Positions 6,309 to 9,889 of a stretch of DNA of 9,889 bases are shown here, one piece after another; the stretch's first letter is position 1, and each line of letters begins with the position of its first letter. The translations under genes and the position numbers were made by a program. The stretch is from JAKACA01 sp050010115 (GTDB lineage: Bacteria > Actinomycetota > Acidimicrobiia > Acidimicrobiales > Bog-793): assembly GCA_050010115.1 (NCBI GenBank), contig JBEKLQ010000149.1, forward strand, positions 1 through 9,889, in the 5' to 3' direction. Below the pieces are notes generated by a model that saw only the letters and a list, made by a program, of their open reading frames with translations, did no database searches and was not told where the DNA came from.

Positions 6309-6490
6309 TGTTCGGCAGCGCAATCCCCCGAACATTCGATAGCACCCCGATCCCCCGAAACATTCCGGAAACAAGAGCGTAATCGGCTGAACTAGACGTG
6401 TTTCTAAAGTGGGTCTGACCTGCTATTTTCCGACCTCAGTGCGCGCAATTACGCCAGTTCGGCTGACGATATCTGGGCGACAGGCCGCGA
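6309..6490. other. Intergenic region between whiB and the alpha/beta hydrolase gene
   Basis: 182 bases, less GC-rich than the surroundings. The half next to the hydrolase holds a direct repeat and an 11-base motif shared with the region upstream of whiB. A TATTTT hexamer at 6424-6429 on the plus strand has no plus-strand gene near enough to use it. No clear hairpin terminator follows the whiB stop. Confidence 0.6.
6323..6365. repeat. Imperfect direct repeat upstream of the alpha/beta hydrolase start
   Basis: Two copies of ATCCCCCGAA(A)CATTC, at 6323-6337 and 6350-6365 on the plus strand, differ by one inserted A and start 27 bases apart. They sit 15-57 bases before the chosen ATG of the hydrolase. 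This is an arrangement suited to a regulator binding site, or the remains of a local duplication. Confidence 0.65.
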
Positions 6491-6772
6491 TCAGACGAGA
6501 TGCGGTACCGGCAGAGGCACCCGATCGAGGACCTGCTTGCGCTCGGTCTCGTTGAGACCGCCCCAGATTCCGTGGGGCTCGCGTATCCGGATCGCGTAGT
6601 CGAGGCAGTCCTGGCGGACCGAGCAGGTCCGGCAGATCGACTTGGCAGAGCGCTCGCGCACGAGCCGCTCATCCTTGCGCTCCACATGTGATGGCGGAAA
6701 GAAGACGATGGCGTGAGGACCCCGACACGCGGCCCTTGTCTGCCACAACTCTTCCCCTCGGTTGGCGACCAT
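6491..6772 (-). CDS. WhiB-family iron-sulfur transcriptional regulator (WhiB4/WblA-like)
   Basis: 93-residue WhiB-like protein. The four cluster ligands are C16, C47, C50 and C56, in the family spacing C-Xn-CxxC-x5-C, expected to hold a redox- and oxygen-sensitive [4Fe-4S] cluster. GIWGG (68-72) is the G[VI]WGG turn that contacts the principal sigma factor. The C-terminal tail after this motif is short and only weakly basic (about three Arg/Lys), unlike the strongly basic DNA-contacting tail of many WhiB proteins. The ATG at 6772 has the best ribosome-binding site of the window, AGGAGG with a 6-base spacer. It is divergent from the Get3-like ATPase operon, the arrangement known for whiB4 beside Rv3679-Rv3680 and for wblA. 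The exact subgroup (WhiB4 or WblA) is inferred from context. Confidence 0.95.
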   Translation of the reverse strand: MVANRGEELWQTRAACRGPHAIVFFPPSHVERKDERLVRERSAKSICRTCSVRQDCLDYAIRIREPHGIWGGLNETERKQVLDRVPLPVPHLV

Positions 6773-6778
6773 GTTGCC

Positions 6779-6784
6779 CCTCCT
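6779..6784 (-). promoter_or_regulatory. Strong Shine-Dalgarno site of whiB
   Basis: The minus strand reads AGGAGG, six bases before the ATG at 6772. It fixes the whiB start and contrasts with the other genes here, which lack such a site. Confidence 0.85.
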
Positions 6785-6864
6785 ACCCCCCGGCCACGTG
6801 ATGCCGTGAACGTCCCCAATGCCGAAACACAGCCGGCGGATCTGTTGCCAGGCCCACTGACGTG

Positions 6865-6894
6865 ACCATACCCCGGCGACATGAAGGGAAACAA
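6865..6894 (-). promoter_or_regulatory. Putative whiB promoter (TTGTTT, 18-base spacer, TATGGT)
   Basis: On the minus strand TTGTTT (6889-6894) and TATGGT (6865-6870) are separated by 18 bases. Transcription would start near 6858, giving a leader of roughly 85 bases that carries the Shine-Dalgarno site. The -35 lies in an 11-base motif, CTCTTGTTTCC on this strand, that recurs at 6367-6377 upstream of the alpha/beta hydrolase gene. Confidence 0.35.
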
Positions 6895-6897
6895 GAG

Positions 6898-6925
6898 GTG
6901 AACTTCAAGAGATCACCACTATTCT
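6898..6925 (+). promoter_or_regulatory. Putative leaderless promoter of the Get3-like operon
   Basis: TATTCT at 6920-6925 ends seven bases before the ATG at 6933, and no Shine-Dalgarno sequence precedes that ATG. GTGAAC at 6898-6903, with a 16-base spacer, is a weak -35 candidate. A short inverted repeat, GGTGA (6897-6901) with TCACC (6913-6917), overlaps the spacer and could be an operator. Confidence 0.4.
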
Positions 6926-6932
6926 CCGGCGC

Positions 6933-7925
6933 ATGGACCGGGGCGAGTTTTGCCGCCAGAGCAGGCTTCTTGTGGTCGCCGGCAAGGGCGGAGTCGGCAA
7001 GACGACGGTCGCAGCCGCGCTCGCCCGGATGGCGGCCGACACCGGCCTGGACGTCCTTGTCATCGGCCTGGACGATGCTGGCACGCTCCCGATCCTGTTC
7101 GGCGCCGACGTGACCTTCGGCTACGACGAGGTGCCCCTGTACTCGGGCCCGGCGGGCCACGTGCGGGGGCGTGTGATCACCCCGGACGACGCCCTCCTCG
7201 AGTACCTCATGGACCACGGGCTGCGCCGGGTGGCCAAGCGCCTGGTCTCGACCGGCGTGCTCGATGTCGTCTCCACCGCGATTCCCGGCATCCGGGAGAT
7301 CCTGGTGCTGGGCAAGGTCAAGCAGCTAGAGCGGGCGGACTCGCCGGAACTGATCGTGCTGGATGCGCCGGCCACTGGGCATGCCGTCCGGTTCCTCACG
7401 AGCGCCACCGGCCTGCTCGACGCCGCCAGGGGTGGACCGCTCCGCGCCCAGGCGGCCGACGTCATCGAGATGCTGCACGACTCTGCCCGATGCCAGGTGC
7501 TCCTCGTCACGGTGGCGGAGGAGACGCCGGTCAACGAGCTCGTCGAGACGGCTTTCCGGCTCGAGGACGAGGTCGGGGTGATGCTCGGGCCGGTCCTGGT
7601 CAACGCGTGCTACCCACCGGTTCCCGGCGTCGGCGCCAACTGGCTCGGCGACCCGGAGACCCTCGCGGCCGCGGCCGGCGAGCCACCGATGGAGAAGGGG
7701 GAGGCGGGGCGGTTGAGGGAGGCGGCTGGGTTTCGGGCGGGGAGGGAAGCGGTGCAGGCAGAACAGCTGGAGCGACTGACCGCCAACCTGCCTCTGCCCC
7801 AGCTACGACTGCCGTACCTGTTCAACCCCGACATCGGTCCGGAGCAGGTGGAGCAGCTCGCCGAGGCGATCGGCCGGGCGGTTGAGGCGCTCGATCCCGC
7901 CATGGTGAGCGTCGCCGGCGGATGA
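6933..7925 (+). CDS. Get3/ArsA-like ATPase, BagA-like (Rv3679 family)
   Basis: 330-residue P-loop ATPase of the Get3/ArsA branch of the SIMIBI class. The deviant Walker A motif GKGGVGKTT lies at 17-25 and the switch II segment DAPATGHAVRF at 144-154. Where ArsA/Get3 have DPAHS-type switch I residues, this protein reads GLDDAGTLPILFG (45-57), so nucleotide sensing is altered. LVNACYPP (222-229) matches the strand before the adenine-binding loop. There is no Ala/Gly-rich insertion here, unlike its partner. In mycobacteria the homologous pair was described as Get3-like BagA and BagB, which form a complex; direct anion transport is not supported. The ATG at 6933 follows an in-frame TGA at 6882 and is the only ATG/GTG before the P-loop. 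It overlaps the next gene by ATGA, so the two subunits are probably made in equal amounts. Confidence 0.9.
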   Translation: MDRGEFCRQSRLLVVAGKGGVGKTTVAAALARMAADTGLDVLVIGLDDAGTLPILFGADVTFGYDEVPLYSGPAGHVRGRVITPDDALLEYLMDHGLRRVAKRLVSTGVLDVVSTAIPGIREILVLGKVKQLERADSPELIVLDAPATGHAVRFLTSATGLLDAARGGPLRAQAADVIEMLHDSARCQVLLVTVAEETPVNELVETAFRLEDEVGVMLGPVLVNACYPPVPGVGANWLGDPETLAAAAGEPPMEKGEAGRLREAAGFRAGREAVQAEQLERLTANLPLPQLRLPYLFNPDIGPEQVEQLAEAIGRAVEALDPAMVSVAGG

Positions 7926-9394
7926 GCACGCCGTCCGATCTCGGAGCGCTCGTGCGGGAGCGCTCGATCATCGTCTGCTGCGGTTCGGGGGGTGCCGGCA
8001 AGACGACGACGTCGGCGGCGATCGCCCTGTGCGGGGCGCTTGCTGGGCGCTCCGCATGCGTGGTGACGATCGACCCGGCCCGCCGGCTGGCGGACGCGCT
8101 CGGGATCCAGGAGCTGTCCAACGAGCCGAAGCGCATCGAAGGCTCGTGGGCCGGTGAGCTCTGGGCGGTGATGCTGGATGCCAAGGGCACCTTCGACGAT
8201 CTCGTCGTCCGCTATTCGGCTGACCCCGAACAGGCCGAGCGCATCCTCTCGAACCGCCTGTACCGGAACCTGACCTCTGCTCTGTCGGGCACGCAGGAGT
8301 ACATGGCGGCCGAGAAGCTGTACCAGTTGCACGCTTCGGAACGTTTCGACCTCGTGGTGGTGGACACGCCTCCGACGCGCAACGCCCTCGACTTCCTCGA
8401 TGCCCCGGGACGGTTGACGAGGTTCTTGGAGAATCGGGTGTTTCGGCTGTTGTTGATGCCGACCCGTGCGTCGCTGAAGGCGCTGACGATGGCAACGCAG
8501 GCCCTGCTGCGGACCATCTCGAAAGTGGCGGGGTCCGAGATCGTGGAGGACGCCGTGGCGTTCTTCCGGGCGTTCGACGGGATGGAGGAGGGTTTCCGGG
8601 ATCGGGCGCGGCGGGTGGAGGAGCTGCTCGCCGATCCCGGGACTGCATTCGTGCTGGTGGCGGTGCCGCGCCGGGACTCGATCGACGAGGCCGGCTACTT
8701 CGCCGACCGTCTGGCGGAGGCGCACCAGCCGGTGGCGGCGTTGGTGATGAACCGGCTGCACCCGGATTTCGGGCGTGTTGGTGATGGGGTGGGTGGCGTG
8801 TCGGCGGCCGCCGGGCCGGTGGGTGCCGGCTCCTCTGACGCCGGCTCCTCTGACGCCGGGCCCTCGAGTGACGGGCCCTCTGACGCCGGCTCCTCTGACG
8901 CCGGGTCGCGTGACGCCGAGCCCGGCACTTCGGCCGCCACCGCCTCGGGTGATGCCGTCGTGACCAGTGGCGCCGCGTCTGCCGCTGGCGTTGCCGTCGG
9001 CGCCCGTGGGGAGACGGCCTCGGCTTCTGCCGACAGTGCTTCTGTCGGCGCCACCACTGTGGGCGCTTCTGCCGCCCACGTCGAGGCCGTCGCTCCGATC
9101 CACGCCGCAGCCGCCTCCGATGCTTCTGCCACCGAGGCCGAGCCGGACGTCGTTGGTGACGCCAGGTCGCTCGACTCGACGGCGGCGGAGGAGGCGCTGG
9201 CGGGGATGCGCCGGAACCTTGCGGACCTGCTGGCAGCGGCCAGCTACGAGCGTGGCTATCTGGAGAAGCTCGAGTCCAAGATCGATGGCGCTGTGGTCAC
9301 GGTGCCCTTCCTGCCGAAGGACGTCCACGACCTCGACGGTCTTGCTGCCGTGGCCGAGTATCTGACTGGGCAGGTACTCTCCCGGCGTGCCTGA
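7922..9394 (+). CDS. Get3/ArsA-like ATPase, BagB-like (Rv3680 family), with long low-complexity insertion
   Basis: 490-residue partner of the preceding ATPase. Its nucleotide site looks canonical: Walker A GSGGAGKTT (21-29), switch I TIDPARRLADALG (49-61) and switch II VDTPPTRNALDFLDAP (147-162). MNRLHPDF (276-283) marks the late strand of the ATPase core. After it, residues of about 285-420 form a low-complexity segment of Ala, Ser, Gly and Asp with SSDAG repeats. Recognisable sequence resumes at about 421 (helical, to 450) and ends with the strand DGAVVTVPFLPKDVHDLDGL (455-474), the usual end of the ATPase fold. The mycobacterial homologue is, from memory, about 386 residues, so the excess roughly equals the insertion. 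The start ATG overlaps the upstream stop (ATGA) and the 3' end overlaps the receiver gene by 8 bases. A soluble dimeric ATPase in membrane-protein or metabolic regulation is likely; its client is unknown. Confidence 0.9.
   Translation: MSTPSDLGALVRERSIIVCCGSGGAGKTTTSAAIALCGALAGRSACVVTIDPARRLADALGIQELSNEPKRIEGSWAGELWAVMLDAKGTFDDLVVRYSADPEQAERILSNRLYRNLTSALSGTQEYMAAEKLYQLHASERFDLVVVDTPPTRNALDFLDAPGRLTRFLENRVFRLLLMPTRASLKALTMATQALLRTISKVAGSEIVEDAVAFFRAFDGMEEGFRDRARRVEELLADPGTAFVLVAVPRRDSIDEAGYFADRLAEAHQPVAALVMNRLHPDFGRVGDGVGGVSAAAGPVGAGSSDAGSSDAGPSSDGPSDAGSSDAGSRDAEPGTSAATASGDAVVTSGAASAAGVAVGARGETASASADSASVGATTVGASAAHVEAVAPIHAAAASDASATEAEPDVVGDARSLDSTAAEEALAGMRRNLADLLAAASYERGYLEKLESKIDGAVVTVPFLPKDVHDLDGLAAVAEYLTGQVLSRRA
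8825..8914 (+). repeat. In-frame 15-base tandem repeat coding SSDAG units
   Basis: The unit GCCGGCTCCTCTGAC occurs perfectly at 8825-8839, 8840-8854 and 8885-8899. Variant units lie between and after them: 18 bases at 8855-8872, 12 at 8873-8884 and 15 at 8900-8914. All lengths are multiples of three, so the frame of the BagB-like gene is kept. It lies inside the low-complexity insertion. Confidence 0.9.
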
Positions 9395-9806
9395 CATCTT
9401 GATCGTCGCCGACGCCCCGACGGTGCTCGCCGAGGTGCGCTCTGCGCTCGAGGATGACGAGACCGCCATCCGCGAGCTCCGCTCCGGGACTGCGGTCCGC
9501 GACGCGGTCGAGGCTGACCCGCCGGACCTCGTCGTGACCGATCTTCAGGTGGGCAGCATGGGTGGCGTCGCCATCTGTCACGACCTGCGGTTGGAGGAGT
9601 CTGGCAACCGTCAGCCCCACGTACCCGTCCTGATCCTGCTCGACCGCCGTGCCGACGTCTTCATCGCCCGCCAGTCCGGCGCCAATGGTTGGCTCGTGAA
9701 GCCGCTCGACCCGCTGCGCCTGCGCAAAGCTGTCCGAGCGCTACTCGAGGGCGGCACGTTCTACGACGAGTCGTTTAAGCCGCTGCCGTTGGCAGCGGAG
9801 GCGTAA
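9387..9806 (+). CDS. Stand-alone receiver-domain protein with atypical active site
   Basis: 139-residue single CheY-like receiver domain with no DNA-binding domain. The likely phosphoacceptor is D52 in LVVTDLQVGSMGG, and K105 in LVKPLDP is the conserved lysine. The acidic pocket is reduced: strand 1 reads ILIVADAP, with Ala8-Asp9 where two acidic residues are usual. The Thr/Ser switch expected after PVLIL is Leu85. Phosphorylation may therefore be weak or absent, and the domain may work as a protein-interaction module. The GTG start at 9387 overlaps the stop of the BagB-like gene by 8 bases. No ATG gives a complete first strand, so this start is well supported. No histidine kinase is in the window. 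The tight coupling suggests a joint role with the two ATPases. Confidence 0.85.
   Translation: MPDILIVADAPTVLAEVRSALEDDETAIRELRSGTAVRDAVEADPPDLVVTDLQVGSMGGVAICHDLRLEESGNRQPHVPVLILLDRRADVFIARQSGANGWLVKPLDPLRLRKAVRALLEGGTFYDESFKPLPLAAEA
9780..9798 (+). terminator. 8-bp hairpin over the 3' end of the receiver gene
   Basis: CCGCTGCC and GGCAGCGG are perfect inverted arms around a GTT loop, ending six bases before the TAA stop codon. No T-run follows, so it is not a standard intrinsic terminator. It may end or stabilise the operon transcript, or be a chance product of Ala/Pro/Leu codons. Confidence 0.3.
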
Positions 9807-9889
9807 GGGCCGCTGGGGTGTTCGGCGCGGCGCCGCTGTGCCGGCGTTCACGCCCGTGCGCCGCGGCTGGCGTCTGAGCTAGGGCGCCT
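9807..9889. other. Short intergenic end of the window
   Basis: 83 GC-rich bases after the receiver gene. They contain the ten-base palindrome GCGGCGCCGC at 9827-9836, which has no loop. No gene start, tRNA or T-tract was recognised before the window ends. Confidence 0.5.

Noticed and set aside
6329..6338. LexA/SOS box (CGAACATTCG)
   Set aside because: The actinobacterial box needs GAAC and GTTC with four bases between. Here the half-sites are only two bases apart.
6897..6917. CRP/FNR operator (GGTGA/TCACC)
   Set aside because: The half-sites are 11 bases apart, whereas the TGTGA-N6-TCACA site needs six. It is kept only as a possible short inverted repeat.
6933..9394. Arsenite or anion efflux operon
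   Set aside because: The proteins resemble ArsA in the P-loop, but no arsB, arsR, arsD or arsC is nearby. The whiB context matches the Get3-like pair instead.
7610..9469. 619-codon open frame on the minus strand across both Get3-like genes
   Set aside because: It lies antisense to two genes with clear ATPase motifs. Its protein is Arg/Gly/His-rich with no recognisable domain, as expected for a mirror frame in GC-rich DNA.

Overview
The window comes from a high-GC actinobacterium. A WhiB-family protein, a lineage marker of Actinomycetota, stands divergently from a pair of Get3/ArsA-like ATPases, as in the whiB4/Rv3679-Rv3680 locus of Mycobacterium tuberculosis and the wblA locus of Streptomyces. 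Coding is dense, several genes overlap by a few bases, and several starts look leaderless. A class such as Acidimicrobiia is possible but not shown by the sequence.

Left part, minus strand, read from 3462 down to 1: pgeF (peptidoglycan editing factor), murL (epimerase acting on UDP-MurNAc-L-Ala-L-Glu) and murD2 (Mur ligase, cut by the window edge). pgeF and murL overlap in a GTGA motif, and murL and murD2 overlap by 32 bases. Together they suggest the alternative route to the D-glutamate of peptidoglycan: MurD2 adds L-Glu to UDP-MurNAc-L-Ala, MurL inverts that residue to D-Glu, and PgeF removes wrongly made precursors. This route replaces glutamate racemase plus classical MurD.

Centre, minus strand, 6308 down to 3625: an alpha/beta hydrolase, a Nudix hydrolase with an interrupted Nudix box, and a metallo-beta-lactamase-fold hydrolase with an 11-glycine tract. 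The last two overlap by 8 bases. The 162-base gap between this block and pgeF holds a long imperfect inverted repeat and a 7-unit GGGCTG/GGGCTT tandem repeat. On the minus-strand transcript that repeat is C-rich and G-poor (rut-like); on the plus strand it has G-quadruplex potential.

Right part: whiB (minus, 6491-6772) is divergent from a three-gene plus-strand operon, 6933-9806. This holds two Get3/ArsA-like ATPases (bagA-like and bagB-like, ATGA overlap) and a stand-alone receiver protein (GTG start, 8-base overlap) lacking part of the usual receiver active site. The second ATPase carries a low-complexity insertion of about 135 residues.

Three proteins in the window (MurD2, the MBL hydrolase, the BagB-like ATPase) carry simple-sequence insertions at what look like loop positions. 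No tRNA, rRNA, CRISPR, insertion sequence or phage signal was seen. No gene-free stretch exceeds 300 bases. All functions are read from motifs and context without database searches.
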